Below the pieces are notes generated by a model. It worked only from the letters and a program-made list of their open reading frames with translations. It ran no database searches and was not told the DNA's origin. A program made the translations under genes and the position numbers. A DNA stretch of 64,000 bases from CAKZYD01 sp039814715 (GTDB lineage Bacteria > Pseudomonadota > Alphaproteobacteria > Sphingomonadales > CAKZYD01): assembly GCA_039814715.1 (NCBI GenBank), contig JBCCAR010000006.1:1-64000 (forward strand), written 5' to 3'. Positions 46,359 to 55,711 of the stretch are shown here, piece by piece. How positions within the stretch are numbered: position 1 is the first letter of the stretch; each line of letters opens with the position of its first letter.

Positions 46359-47285
46359 ATGGAACCGTTGATTGGTGGCGGCCCCGCTGGACCAGCAGAA
46401 GCCCCGGTGGATGCGAATGCGCAAAACTTTATGGCCGAAGTGGTGGAGGAAAGCCAAAAGCGCCCCGTGCTGGTAGACTTTTGGGCACCTTGGTGCCAAC
46501 CGTGCAAAACGCTTACGCCGACTATTGAAAAGGCGGTTGCAGCGACGGGCGGTAAGGTCAAGCTGGTCAAAGTCAATCTCGACGAGAACCAGATGCTAGC
46601 CCAGCAGATGCAGGTGCAGTCCGTTCCCACAGTCTATGCCTTTGTGAATGGCCAGCCGATTGACGCGTTCCAAGGCGCGCAGCCAGAAAGCCAAGTGGCT
46701 GCCTTTATCGATAAAGCGTTGCAAGCCAGCGGCCAAGACGGCGATGGCCAGGAAGACCAAATCGCGCAATATCTAGAGATGGCAAAAGAAGCCCTCGATA
46801 GCGGGGATGTGGCGCAAGCGGCGAATATTTATTCGCAGATCGCCCAGGCGGACCAAAGCAACATTCCAGCGCTCACGGGTCTTGCCGGCTGCCACATTAA
46901 ATCGGGGAATTTGGACCAGGCCGAACAGATTCTGGGCATTATTCCCCCAGACAAGGCAGAAGACAGCGATGTCAAAGCCCTTCGCGCTTCGATTGCGCTG
47001 GCGAAAGAAGCAGCGGAAAAGGCGGGCCAGTTGGCTCAGCTTGTAAAAAAAGTAGCGGACAGCCCCGAAGACCACGAAGCGCGCTATGAGCTTGCGCAGG
47101 CAGAATTTGCCACGGGCGATCAGGATGCCGCGGTTAACAATCTCCTCCATATTATAGAGCAAGAGCGTGAATGGAATGACGGTGCAGCGCGGGAAAAACT
47201 GCTGCAACTGTTTGACAGCATGGGCGCAGACAGCCCCTTTGTGCTCAAAGCGCGGCGCCGCTTGTCATCCATTTTGTTTGCATAA
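46359..47285 (+). CDS. Thioredoxin-TPR co-chaperone (CnoX/YbbN-like)
   Basis: 308 aa. The N-terminal thioredoxin domain (about 18-130) has VLVDFWAPWCQPCKTL; the active site reads WCQPC, whereas thioredoxin has WCGPC. The cis-Pro is in VQSVPTVYAFVNG. From about 140 TPR-like helices follow (EMAKEALDSGDVAQAANIYSQIAQAD, ALTGLAGCHIKSGNLDQAEQIL) with a C-terminal tetratricopeptide-like domain ending ADSPFVLKARRRLSSILFA. This is the YbbN/CnoX layout, a holdase linked to GroEL and protection against oxidation. It is followed 17 bases later by the Lon-domain gene. Confidence 0.9.
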   Translation: MEPLIGGGPAGPAEAPVDANAQNFMAEVVEESQKRPVLVDFWAPWCQPCKTLTPTIEKAVAATGGKVKLVKVNLDENQMLAQQMQVQSVPTVYAFVNGQPIDAFQGAQPESQVAAFIDKALQASGQDGDGQEDQIAQYLEMAKEALDSGDVAQAANIYSQIAQADQSNIPALTGLAGCHIKSGNLDQAEQILGIIPPDKAEDSDVKALRASIALAKEAAEKAGQLAQLVKKVADSPEDHEARYELAQAEFATGDQDAAVNNLLHIIEQEREWNDGAAREKLLQLFDSMGADSPFVLKARRRLSSILFA

Positions 47286-47302
47286 ACGAATAATGAGGGT
47301 AC

Positions 47303-48049
47303 GTGCGTGAGGGCGCGCGTCTTCCAGCAGATAACAATAGTCAAAAAACACCCTATGTCGGCTCCATGAGCCAAGAGAACCGTATGACGCCGCAAGCTTC
47401 CAACAACAATCCGCCTGATGCCTTGGAGCGCGCCATCCCCGTCTTCCCGTTGACGGGAGCGATTTTGATGCCCAACAGCCAGCTGCCGCTCAATATTTTT
47501 GAGCCGCGCTATCTGGCAATGGTAGACGCCGCCATGGCGAAAAATGGCCTGGTTGGAATGGTTCAGCCGCGCGACCAAGCGCAGAAACCAAAGTGCTACG
47601 ATGTTGGGTGCGTTGGGAAAATCAGCGAATATGCAGCGCTGGATGATGGCCGCTATCTCATCGCGCTGGCCGGGTTGTGCCGTTTTAAGGTGATCGAAGA
47701 GCTACCTGTGACGACGCCCTTTCGTCAGATGGTGGTCGATTATGACGGCTTTAAAGAGACAGACATGGAAGACAGGCCCGATGGCTTTTTAGCTGATCGC
47801 GGCGAGCTGGCCGACGCGCTGGATCAATATCTGACAAACCGGCAATTGGCCTGTGATTGGGACGCAGTCAAAGCGGCAGATGATGAAACGCTGGTCAATG
47901 GGATTTGCATGATTGCGCCTTTTGAACCTGCAGAGAAACAAGCGCTCTTGGAAGCGCAAACGCTCGAAAGCCGGGCGGTTTTACTCAAAAGCCTGCTCGA
48001 TTTTGACGCCATGGCGCAAGACCCCAACGGCTATCACCAGCCGCATTGA
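47303..48049 (+). CDS. Lon N-terminal (LAN/PUA-like) domain protein
   Basis: 248 aa. After a polar N-terminus comes the Lon substrate-binding domain: AIPVFPLTGAILMPNSQLPLNIFEPRYLAMVDAAMAKNGLVGMVQPRD, CYDVGCVGKISEYAALDDGRYLIALAGLCRFKV. No ATPase or protease domain. Such stand-alone LON-like proteins have no defined function; a role in substrate binding or RNA binding is possible. GTG 47303 has GAGGG just upstream. ATG 47366 and ATG 47384 are alternatives that trim the disordered tail. Confidence 0.88.
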   Translation: MREGARLPADNNSQKTPYVGSMSQENRMTPQASNNNPPDALERAIPVFPLTGAILMPNSQLPLNIFEPRYLAMVDAAMAKNGLVGMVQPRDQAQKPKCYDVGCVGKISEYAALDDGRYLIALAGLCRFKVIEELPVTTPFRQMVVDYDGFKETDMEDRPDGFLADRGELADALDQYLTNRQLACDWDAVKAADDETLVNGICMIAPFEPAEKQALLEAQTLESRAVLLKSLLDFDAMAQDPNGYHQPH

Positions 48050-48083
48050 CGCAGGGCCGCTGCGCGGCTAACACGAGGATGTG

Positions 48084-48290
48084 ATGACTGCGCTCAACCC
48101 GAAATTACTGGATGTTTTGGTCTGCCCTTTTACAAAAGCACCGCTGCGCGTCTCTGATAAAGGCGACGAGCTGCTGAGCGTAAAAGCGCAAGTGGCGTTC
48201 CCCATTCATGGCGGCGTACCGATTTTGTGCGCGGACGCGGCGCGGCCTTTGACCCCTGAAGAAGCAGACGCTTTGGAGCGCCAACCATGA
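48084..48290 (+). CDS. Trm112-family zinc-finger-like protein
   Basis: 68 aa. LDVLVCPFTKAPLRVSDKGDELLS and AFPIHGGVPILCADAARPL match the Trm112/YcaR family. In eukaryotes and archaea Trm112 activates methyltransferases. Only one Cys (VCPF) remains of the usual CPxCK zinc site, plus a late Cys (ILCAD), so zinc binding may be lost. The start is ATG 48084 with GAGGA 5 bases upstream, and the stop overlaps the DUF971 start (ATGA). Confidence 0.87.
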   Translation: MTALNPKLLDVLVCPFTKAPLRVSDKGDELLSVKAQVAFPIHGGVPILCADAARPLTPEEADALERQP

Positions 48291-48607
48291 GCCCGAGTGG
48301 ACAAGAAGAAACCTGGCCTGAAGAGCTGCGCTATGACAGCGCGTCCACGACCTTGGAGATCACTTTGCGCAGCGGCGCAAAACGCAGCGTGAGCGCAAAA
48401 ACATTACGCGAAAATAGCCCAAGCGCAGAAGTCCAAGGCCATGGCGCAGGCCCGCGCCGCAGCATCACCGTAGATTATCCCGTTACGATTACCCGCATGG
48501 TGCCCGTTGGCCGCTATGCGGTTCGCCTTGTGTTTGATGATGGCCATGATAGCGGCCTGTATACCTGGCCATATCTGTCGGAGCTAAGCGACACGGCGGC
48601 CACTTAG
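48287..48607 (+). CDS. DUF971 domain protein
   Basis: 106 aa. WPEELRYDSASTTLEITLRSGAKRSVSAKTLRENSPSAEVQGHG and AVRLVFDDGHDSGLYTWPYL are the DUF971 fold, the same domain that forms the N-terminus of gamma-butyrobetaine hydroxylases and is linked in some proteins to Fe-S and molybdenum-cofactor work. Function here unknown. It overlaps the Trm112-like gene and converges on ubiH with 22 bases between. Confidence 0.88.
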   Translation: MSPSGQEETWPEELRYDSASTTLEITLRSGAKRSVSAKTLRENSPSAEVQGHGAGPRRSITVDYPVTITRMVPVGRYAVRLVFDDGHDSGLYTWPYLSELSDTAAT

Positions 48608-48629
48608 CCTCCAATACAATAGTGCGGGT

Positions 48630-49847
48630 TTAACGTTTCGGCGCCATGAGTTCAGGCAGGCCAAACACACTGCCTTGCGCTTGAGCAGAGAACAACTGGC
48701 GCAGCATCGCTTGGCGTTTGCCAATTTTCATCGCCGCGCGGCGCACCATTTTCCATCCCGGGCTGCGCGTTGAATACGCTCGGTTTAAAGTGTCTGTCGC
48801 GGCGAATGTTGCCAAAATATCGGGCCGTCTTTGGGCGCTGTAGCGCCGCCCTAAAGCCGCGCTGCCAAGATCGCCGCCAACGCCGCGCGTGTCACTAAGC
48901 AACTCTACAGCCACACCAATATCACGCACAGTCAAGTTAAAGCCCTGTCCGGCTAGCGGGTGGATCACGTGCGCTGCATCGCCAATGAGCAGCAAGCGGT
49001 CGCCATGAAAGCGCTCTGCTATATTCGCGCAGATTGGATAGGTACTGCGCGGACCGGCGAGAGTTAACGGTCCGCGCTGGTCAGCGTCATCCTGGCCAAA
49101 AATCTGGTCGCTCAACAGGCGCAGAAAAGCGGCATCATCCAGCGCTAAAATAGCCGCAGCAGCGTTCTGCGGCACCGTCCATGCAAGCGAACTTTGTTTG
49201 TTCGTCATGGGAATGAACGCGGCGGGGCCGCCAGGCAAAAACCGCTGAAACCCAATGCCGCCATGGTCGTTCTCATGGGTAAGGGTGGCTGTGATGTTGG
49301 CCTGCTTATAATTGCGCGTGAATGCAGAAATACCCGCCGCGCTACGCAGCGGGCTGCGGCCGCCATCTGCGGCGCAAACCAAATGCGTGTTGATCTGCGA
49401 TCCGTCCGCCAGAGCAAGCGCGCTAAAGCCTACGCCCACATCGGTGACATGAGCAGAAGTGCCTTCATACACACGCAGACCCTCATCTGATCGGCGGCTC
49501 GCCGCCAGCGCGCTCAAAATCTCTTGGTTATGGACCACATAGCCATGCGCTGCGGCTTCAACCTCTGCTTTGCCGTCTTCAAAGGAAATGCCAGGGCCCT
49601 TTGGCCCATCAAAGACACGCAGATCATGCATGGGCTGCGCCGTCTTCGCCATATTTGGCCACAAGCCGATCCGCTCATATAGCCTGACGCTTGAGGCGTT
49701 CAGCGCGGTGACCCGGTCGTCGGCTTTGCTCAAAGAGCTGCCTTCGATGAGCGCAACAGAGAAATCAAAATGGCGCAGGGCTGCTGCTAGGGTCTGTCCA
49801 GCAAGGCCGCCGCCTACGATTGCGATATCAAATATAGAAGATGTCAT
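48630..49847 (-). CDS. UbiH/UbiF/Coq6-family FAD monooxygenase
   Basis: 405 aa. Rossmann dinucleotide loop IAIVGGGLAGQTLAAAL (about 7-23), the DG motif as VCAADGGRSPLRSAAGI, and the FAD-binding GDAAHVIHPLAGQGFNLTVRDIGVAVELL near 280-308 identify an aromatic hydroxylase of ubiquinone synthesis. Which ring position it hydroxylates cannot be told from sequence alone. The start ATG 49847 follows TTGCGC; TTG 49853 would add two residues. It diverges from the glnK region. Confidence 0.9.
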   Translation of the reverse strand: MTSSIFDIAIVGGGLAGQTLAAALRHFDFSVALIEGSSLSKADDRVTALNASSVRLYERIGLWPNMAKTAQPMHDLRVFDGPKGPGISFEDGKAEVEAAAHGYVVHNQEILSALAASRRSDEGLRVYEGTSAHVTDVGVGFSALALADGSQINTHLVCAADGGRSPLRSAAGISAFTRNYKQANITATLTHENDHGGIGFQRFLPGGPAAFIPMTNKQSSLAWTVPQNAAAAILALDDAAFLRLLSDQIFGQDDADQRGPLTLAGPRSTYPICANIAERFHGDRLLLIGDAAHVIHPLAGQGFNLTVRDIGVAVELLSDTRGVGGDLGSAALGRRYSAQRRPDILATFAATDTLNRAYSTRSPGWKMVRRAAMKIGKRQAMLRQLFSAQAQGSVFGLPELMAPKR

Positions 49848-50037
49848 GCGCAAATTGGTGCGCCCGGCGGAGCGAAAAGTCCAGCCCGAAAGTTGACGCG
49901 CTCTGGGCAGAAGAATGCCTATTTTTTGTGCAGGCCTTAAGAATTGCTTAATTAATATGCAGCGCAGGCGCGACCAAGATCATCATAGATAGACAATTGC
50001 GCCCAAGAGTCGCGCTAAAAGCGACAATTTTCCCTTT

Positions 50038-50053
50038 TGGCATGGAATTTGCT
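50038..50053 (+). promoter_or_regulatory. Consensus sigma-54 promoter of glnK-amtB
   Basis: TGGCATGGAATTTGCT fits TGGCAYRNNNNTTGCW at every defined position, with GG at 50039-50040 and GC at 50051-50052. The predicted start is near 50064, about 80 bases before glnK. Nitrogen control through sigma-54 and NtrC is established for glnK-amtB. I looked for a canonical NtrC site upstream and found no clear match. The 297-base gap 49848-50144 holds no other feature I can support. Confidence 0.85.
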
Positions 50054-50144
50054 GTTCTTCATCCACCAGCGAACCAAAAGAGCAGCGCCTTAAAGCGCCG
50101 AAGCAAAAAGCTGGATGAAGGAAAGCATAAGGGAGAGCGATACC

Positions 50145-50483
50145 ATGAATCTTGTTATCGCAATTATTAAACCATTTAAACTTGAAGCTGTGCGCGAAGC
50201 ACTCACCGGGCTCGGCGTGGCCGGTATGACAGTGACGGAAGTGCAAGGCTATGGCCGTCAAAAAGGCCAAACGGAGATTTATCGCGGCGCGGAATACGAA
50301 GTGAGCTTTCTGCCCAAAGTAAAAATCGAAGTGGCTGTCCCAGAAGATATGGCCGACCAAGTGATTGAAGCAATCGCTGGCGCGGCACGTACAGGGCAGA
50401 TCGGCGATGGCAAGATTTTCTGTCTCGATCTTGGAAAAGTTGTGCGCATTCGCACCAACGAAGCAGGGCCGGACGCGCTTTAA
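50145..50483 (+). CDS. glnK: Nitrogen regulatory protein PII (GlnK)
   Basis: 112-aa trimeric signal protein sensing 2-oxoglutarate, ATP/ADP and, through uridylylation, glutamine. The T-loop carries the uridylylation Tyr at residue 51 (YRGAEYEVS). VTEVQGYGRQKGQ and AARTGQIGDGKIFCLDL are the B-loop and ATP-site motifs. Paired with amtB 38 bases downstream, it should dock on and close the ammonium channel when nitrogen is ample. Start at ATG 50145; a longer frame starts at 50115. Confidence 0.96.
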   Translation: MNLVIAIIKPFKLEAVREALTGLGVAGMTVTEVQGYGRQKGQTEIYRGAEYEVSFLPKVKIEVAVPEDMADQVIEAIAGAARTGQIGDGKIFCLDLGKVVRIRTNEAGPDAL

Positions 50484-50521
50484 ACCAGCGCAGCGAGCGG
50501 CAAGAAGGACGGCATAATAAC

Positions 50522-51925
50522 ATGACAGGGTTTGGCAAAACGAGATTTGGGTTTGCGGCAGCAGCGGCAGTCGGGGCTATTGCATTGAGCGCGGCGCCCG
50601 CACATGCGGCCGTTTCAGCGGAAGCAGCCTATGTCTTTAACACGCTGCTGTTTTTAATCGGCGGCTTTTTGGTGATGTGGATGGCCGCTGGCTTTGCCAT
50701 GCTGGAAGCAGGGCTTGTGCGCACCAAAAACGTGGCAGAAATTTGCCTTAAGAACATCGGGCTCTATTCGATTGCAGGGCTGATGTATTATGTGCTCGGC
50801 TACAACCTCATGTACGGCGTCGCTGAAGGCGGCTATATCGGCCCCTTTGATTTTTTCTGGAGCGCGTCTGAAACCTTGAAGACTGTGATGGTCGACGGGG
50901 AAGAGGTGGTCAAAGCCTTTGTCCTGGATGACGACGGCAAAGAAGTCCTGCTCGATCCAGCATCGGATGGCTACGCGTCTGGATCGGACTGGTTTTTCCA
51001 AATGGTGTTTGTCGCCACCGCAGCCTCTATCGTGTCTGGCACGGTGGCAGAGCGGGTAAAGCTGTTTCCATTCTTTGCCTTCGTCGTGATTTTAACAGGC
51101 CTAATCTATCCCATCCAAGGCAGCTGGGAGTGGGGCGCGGGCTGGCTTGATAAGATGGGCTTTGCTGATTTTGCTGGCTCCACACTGGTCCATTCCACAG
51201 GCGGCTGGGCTGCTTTAGCCGGCGCCATGCTGATCGGTGCGCGCAAGGGCAAATATGACGCGCAAGGGCGCGTCCGGCCCATGCCGGGCTCCTCCCTGCC
51301 GCTGGCAACGCTTGGCACATTCATTCTTTGGGTCGGCTGGTTTGGCTTTAACGGCGCGTCTCAACTTGCCTTAGGCTCGGATGTGAACGCCATTGCGGTC
51401 GCTAACATCTTTGCCAACACCAATATGGCAGCAGCTGCAGGCTGCGTTGCGGCGATGACGGTGAGCAAAATCATGTATAAAAAGGTCGACCTCACTATGG
51501 CGCTCAATGGCGCTTTGGCAGGCCTCGTTTCAATCACGGCAGAACCGCTTACACCTACCATTGGGGCTGCCATTTTAATCGGCGCTGTTGGCGGCATGTT
51601 GGCCGTGTTTGCTGTGCCGTTTTTCGACAAGCTGAAGATTGACGATGTCGTAGGCGCGTTAAGCGTACATCTGGTGGCTGGTATTTGGGGCACGATGGCG
51701 GTCCCCTTCACCAACGATGGCACAAGCTTTCTCACCCAGTTCATCGGCGTTGTCTCCATCGGAGCCTTTGTATTCCTCACCAGCTACGCCGTGTGGATGA
51801 TTTTGAAACTCAGCGTCGGCATCCGCCTCTCGCAGGAAGAGGAAGAAGGCGGCTCGGACATGGCCGAGCTTGGCATGGAAGCCTACCCAGAATTTGGCCG
51901 CGGGACGCAGAAGCTCGCAGGCTAG
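50522..51925 (+). CDS. amtB: Ammonium transporter AmtB
   Basis: 467 aa. An N-terminal signal peptide (FGFAAAAAVGAIALSAAPAHA) is followed by 11 membrane helices. Amt motifs: DFAGSTLVHSTGGWAALAGAMLIGARKGKYD with the pore His region, GWFGFNGASQLA, ALAGLVSITAEPLTPT, and the second pore His in VVGALSVHLVAGIWGTM. The C-terminal cytoplasmic tail (QEEEEGGSDMAELG) is where PII binds. Transcribed with glnK from the sigma-54 promoter. Confidence 0.96.
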   Translation: MTGFGKTRFGFAAAAAVGAIALSAAPAHAAVSAEAAYVFNTLLFLIGGFLVMWMAAGFAMLEAGLVRTKNVAEICLKNIGLYSIAGLMYYVLGYNLMYGVAEGGYIGPFDFFWSASETLKTVMVDGEEVVKAFVLDDDGKEVLLDPASDGYASGSDWFFQMVFVATAASIVSGTVAERVKLFPFFAFVVILTGLIYPIQGSWEWGAGWLDKMGFADFAGSTLVHSTGGWAALAGAMLIGARKGKYDAQGRVRPMPGSSLPLATLGTFILWVGWFGFNGASQLALGSDVNAIAVANIFANTNMAAAAGCVAAMTVSKIMYKKVDLTMALNGALAGLVSITAEPLTPTIGAAILIGAVGGMLAVFAVPFFDKLKIDDVVGALSVHLVAGIWGTMAVPFTNDGTSFLTQFIGVVSIGAFVFLTSYAVWMILKLSVGIRLSQEEEEGGSDMAELGMEAYPEFGRGTQKLAG

Positions 51926-52016
51926 AAAGAATAGGCTCCGGCGGGCCGATCCTCCCCAGTTTTTGGCTTCGCCGGGCCGACCAGCTCCCTCAGGGTCCTT
52001 TGCGGGTCCTACTATT

Positions 52017-52054
52017 GCCGGCGGTTCACCTTGTGTGATCGCCGGCTTTTTTTC
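52017..52054 (+). terminator. Intrinsic terminator after amtB
   Basis: GCCGGCG (52017-52023) pairs with CGCCGGC (52041-52047), followed by seven Ts. It closes the glnK-amtB unit 90 bases past the amtB stop and precedes the aminotransferase gene by 39 bases. Confidence 0.88.
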
Positions 52055-52092
52055 CTTTGAGGGATAAGAATCAAGGGGTTACAAGAGCTGCC

Positions 52093-53238
52093 ATGCAGCT
52101 TAATCCCATTTACGACACATTGCCTGCCTATCCCTTTCCCCGGCTACGCGCCCTGTTGGGAGACACCCCAGCCGGGCATGCGGACCCTATCGACCTAACG
52201 CTGGGCGCGCCGCGCCAGGCGCCGCCTGATTTTGTGAAATCAATCATTGCAGACAACTTTGCCGAGTTTGGCAAATATCCCCCCATTGCCGGGACCCTTG
52301 AGCTGAAAGAGGCCATCGCCAGCTGGCTAAAGCACCGCTACCGCGCCAACGTAAAGCAAGAAGCCGTACTGCCACTGGTCGGAACGCGCGAAGGGCTGTA
52401 CATGTTGGCGCAGCTCGCAGCACGGCCGGGGCGTGATCACGTGCTATTGCCAAATCCGTTCTACCCGGCCTATAGCGCAGCTGCGCTGACTATAGGGGCC
52501 ACGCCGGTTTATATGACCTGCGACGACAGTACCGGCTATTTGCCAGACCTGAGCGCCCTGAAGCCCGAGGTGCTAAGCCGCACGGCGCTGATGTTTTTGT
52601 GCAGTCCAAGCAATCCACAAGGCGCGGCCGCCACGCGCGGCTATTTAGAAAAGGCCATCGCACTAGCGCGACAATATGATTTTTTATTGGCAGTAGACGA
52701 ATGCTACGCAGAAATCTGGACGCATGATCCCCCTTATGGCGCGCTAGAAGCGGCAGGGGATGACCATTCCAAACTGGTTGTGCTGCATTCCCTTTCAAAG
52801 CGCTCGAACCTGCCGGGGCTGCGCAGTGGCTTCATTGCTGGCGATCAGACGGTCATTGCCGGCTTTCAAAAGCTGCGCAGCTATGGCGGGCCGACAATGC
52901 CGCTGCCGCTGCAGGCCGCTTCTGCTGCATGTTGGCGCGATCAAACCCATGTGGAAGAGGCCCGCGCGCTCTATGACGCCAAGTTTGCTTTAGCAGAGCG
53001 TCTGCTCGGCGTTACACGTCCCGCGGGCGGGTTTTTCCTCTGGCTGCCAGTGGAGGATGACGAAAATACCACGCTGCGGCTGTGGAAAGAGCATGGGGTC
53101 AAGGTTTTACCTGGCCAATACCTTGCCAGCACGCCAGAAAAAGGCCAGAATCCAGGCCGAAATTACATCCGAGTTGCTCTGGTCGAAAGTGTAGCGCGCA
53201 CCAGAGATGCATTAGAAAGACTAGCGGCCGCGCTTTAA
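52093..53238 (+). CDS. dapC: Aminotransferase class I/II, DapC-like
   Basis: 381 aa, fold-type I PLP enzyme. [25 protein letters not shown] is typical of succinyldiaminopimelate aminotransferases (DapC), which make L,L-N-succinyl-diaminopimelate for lysine and peptidoglycan synthesis; lysA is at 7.8 kb. CSPSNPQGA binds [14 protein letters not shown] has the pyridine-N Asp, [16 protein letters not shown] has the Schiff-base Lys, and GRNYIRVAL has the carboxylate Arg. ATG 52093 avoids the terminator overlap that a start at 52057 would cause. The family is broad, so the specific reaction is likely but not proven. Confidence 0.85.
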   Translation: MQLNPIYDTLPAYPFPRLRALLGDTPAGHADPIDLTLGAPRQAPPDFVKSIIADNFAEFGKYPPIAGTLELKEAIASWLKHRYRANVKQEAVLPLVGTREGLYMLAQLAARPGRDHVLLPNPFYPAYSAAALTIGATPVYMTCDDSTGYLPDLSALKPEVLSRTALMFLCSPSNPQGAAATRGYLEKAIALARQYDFLLAVDECYAEIWTHDPPYGALEAAGDDHSKLVVLHSLSKRSNLPGLRSGFIAGDQTVIAGFQKLRSYGGPTMPLPLQAASAACWRDQTHVEEARALYDAKFALAERLLGVTRPAGGFFLWLPVEDDENTTLRLWKEHGVKVLPGQYLASTPEKGQNPGRNYIRVALVESVARTRDALERLAAAL

Positions 53239-53284
53239 GTGTATTGAGCGCGCTGACCGCACGATAAAAGACAAGGATAAGCCA

Positions 53285-55666
53285 ATGGCTTCCCGCGCTG
53301 CTTTACCTGCGACGCAGGCCCCGCCCCCTCTGTTGCCAGAAGCGTTTAAGCGCAGCTTTAAAGGGCTGCTGCTGCGGCTCATGGGGCTGACTATGCTCAT
53401 CTTGGGGCTGCTGGCGTTAATGGCGCTGGCCAGCTTTGACCCGGGCGACCCCAGCTTTAATCAAGCCTCGGGAGAGAGCATCAGCAACCTGCTCGGCAGC
53501 AACGGTGCCCGCTTTGCCGACATTGCGTTTCAAGCCTTTGGATTGGCGTCAGCCTTTGCGCTCTTTCCGTTTTGCACACACGGCCTGCGCTTTGCCTGGG
53601 GCCTGAATTGGGTCTATCCCCAGCGCACCATCCGCGTTCTCATGATTGGAACGCTGCTCCTCGCCCTCGGGCTGGGCGGGCTTGCGGCCCCGACGGGTTG
53701 GCCTTTCGCTGTAAGCCTTGGCGGGCTTATCGGAGATGCCATGGGCGCGGTGTTTGCAGCCATTCATACGGTTATCGATGATATGATCGGGCTGAACATT
53801 CCCGCGGCGCCCGTGGCATGGCTGTGCCTGCTATCGGGGGCGTGTGTCTGGCTTTTGGGCCTGGGCATTGGGCTGCGCAGCTTGTTGTTTTCTGGCGCGA
53901 TGGCGCGGCAGGGACTTGCTGGCGCTGGCAAAGCCGTTAGCGCCAGTGCAGGCCTGGCAATGCGCGGCGCGCAGGCGCTTTCGCGCGCCAAGCCGCACAA
54001 TGGTGATGCTGACATAGAGACAGCTCCAACGCCGCCGCGCCCGCGCCGCAAGGCAAAAGAGGCTGCATCACCAGCCGTGAAACGCGGGCCAATTTTGGTC
54101 GACATGCCTAAAGCAAGGCCAAAAGCAGACACGCCGCGCCAAGTCTCCATGGATTTAGGCGATGGCTACCGCTTGCCCGACCTAGACTTGCTCGCCAAAA
54201 CCAAAGCGCCTGCGGTCGATCCACAACTCAACCGCGACGCGCTGGAGCAGAACGCCCGCTTGCTTGAAACCGTGCTCAGCGATTTCGGCATCAAAGGCGA
54301 TATCGTGGGCGTGAAGCCTGGGCCAGTAGTGACGCTGTATGAGCTTGAGCCTGCTGCAGGCATTAAAGCCAGCCGCGTGATCGGACTAGCAGATGACATC
54401 GCCCGCTCCATGAGTGCCGTGTCCGCGCGCATCGCTGTGGTGCCAGGGCGCACTGTTATTGGCATCGAACTGCCCAACGAGATGCGCCAGATGGTGTCTT
54501 TCCGCGAGCTTGTCTCGAGCGATGCCTTCCAATCGAGCCGCGCCAAATTGCCAATGATCTTGGGCAAGAACATCGGAGGCGGAGCGATCGTAACAGACCT
54601 TGCGCCCATGCCGCACTTGCTCATCGCCGGGGCTACGGGCGCGGGTAAATCCGTTGGCCTTAACGCTATGATCTTATCCATGTTGTTCAAGCTGCCTCCT
54701 GCGCAGTGCCGCTTGATCATGATTGATCCCAAGATGCTGGAACTCTCCGTCTATGACGATATTCCGCACCTCCTAGCGCCCGTCGTCACTGATCCGCGCA
54801 AGGCGGTCGTCGCGCTGAAATGGGTCGTGCGGGAAATGGAAGATCGCTACGCAAAAATGTCTAAGATCGGCGTGCGCAACTTAGAGGCTTTTAACCAAAA
54901 GGTCGTGCAAGCCAGCACCGCCGGTGTTCCCCTCACGCGGGAAAACCAAACGTATGACAAGGAAACCGGCGAAGTTATCAACGAAGTCGAAGAGCTGGAT
55001 TTTGACGAACTCCCACTGATTGTGGTCATTGTCGACGAGCTTGCCGATCTCATGGTTGTAGCGGGTAAGGATATTGAAGGCGGTGTCCAGCGGCTGGCGC
55101 AAATGGCACGGGCAGCAGGCATCCACCTCATTTTGGCAACCCAGCGCCCAAGTGTCGATGTGATCACCGGCGTGATTAAAGCCAACTTGCCAACGCGTAT
55201 CTCCTTCCAAGTCACGTCCAAAGTTGACAGCCGCACCATCCTTGAGCAGATGGGCGCTGAGCAGCTGCTCGGCCGCGGCGATATGCTGTTCATGGAAAAG
55301 GGCAAAAAGATCACCCGGGTGCATGGGCCGTTCGTCTCTGACGAAGAAGTTGAAAAAGTCGTCGCGCATCTGAAAAAGCAAGGCCGCCCGGAATATATCG
55401 AGGCTGTCACCATAGAAACCGACGAAGAGAGCGGCGGCGGCATCTTAATGGAAAGCGGCGACGCTAATGGCGGCAACAATCTCTACGACCGCGCTGTCCA
55501 CATCGTCCTCACCGACCGCAAAGCATCAACCAGTTACATCCAGCGCAAACTGCAAATTGGCTATAACCGGGCCGCGAACCTCATTGAACGTATGGAACAA
55601 GAAGGCGTCATCTCCCCCGCAAACCATGCTGGCAAGCGCGAGATTTTGGTTGATGACCACGGCTAG
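53285..55666 (+). CDS. ftsK: DNA translocase FtsK
   Basis: 793 aa. Four N-terminal membrane helices (about 35-55, 85-105, 115-140, 165-195) anchor it at the septum. A basic/proline linker ([21 protein letters not shown]) leads to the RecA-like motor: Walker [15 protein letters not shown] (about 449-462) and Walker [15 protein letters not shown]. The C-terminal gamma domain, [31 protein letters not shown], reads KOPS sites and activates XerD at dif. Full length, with a short linker compared with E. coli FtsK. Confidence 0.96.
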   Translation: MASRAALPATQAPPPLLPEAFKRSFKGLLLRLMGLTMLILGLLALMALASFDPGDPSFNQASGESISNLLGSNGARFADIAFQAFGLASAFALFPFCTHGLRFAWGLNWVYPQRTIRVLMIGTLLLALGLGGLAAPTGWPFAVSLGGLIGDAMGAVFAAIHTVIDDMIGLNIPAAPVAWLCLLSGACVWLLGLGIGLRSLLFSGAMARQGLAGAGKAVSASAGLAMRGAQALSRAKPHNGDADIETAPTPPRPRRKAKEAASPAVKRGPILVDMPKARPKADTPRQVSMDLGDGYRLPDLDLLAKTKAPAVDPQLNRDALEQNARLLETVLSDFGIKGDIVGVKPGPVVTLYELEPAAGIKASRVIGLADDIARSMSAVSARIAVVPGRTVIGIELPNEMRQMVSFRELVSSDAFQSSRAKLPMILGKNIGGGAIVTDLAPMPHLLIAGATGAGKSVGLNAMILSMLFKLPPAQCRLIMIDPKMLELSVYDDIPHLLAPVVTDPRKAVVALKWVVREMEDRYAKMSKIGVRNLEAFNQKVVQASTAGVPLTRENQTYDKETGEVINEVEELDFDELPLIVVIVDELADLMVVAGKDIEGGVQRLAQMARAAGIHLILATQRPSVDVITGVIKANLPTRISFQVTSKVDSRTILEQMGAEQLLGRGDMLFMEKGKKITRVHGPFVSDEEVEKVVAHLKKQGRPEYIEAVTIETDEESGGGILMESGDANGGNNLYDRAVHIVLTDRKASTSYIQRKLQIGYNRAANLIERMEQEGVISPANHAGKREILVDDHG

Positions 55667-55700
55667 GCCCCAATGCGGGAGGGCCTAGGGGGATGTTTTT
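55663..55700 (+). terminator. Terminator hairpin overlapping the ftsK stop
   Basis: CTAGGCCC (55663-55670) and GGGCCTAG (55681-55688) form a perfect 8-bp stem with a 10-base loop, and GGGGATGTTTTT follows. The TAG stop codon of ftsK lies in the left arm. It separates ftsK from the convergent sapC gene. Confidence 0.6.
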
Positions 55701-55711
55701 AAAACGTTTGT

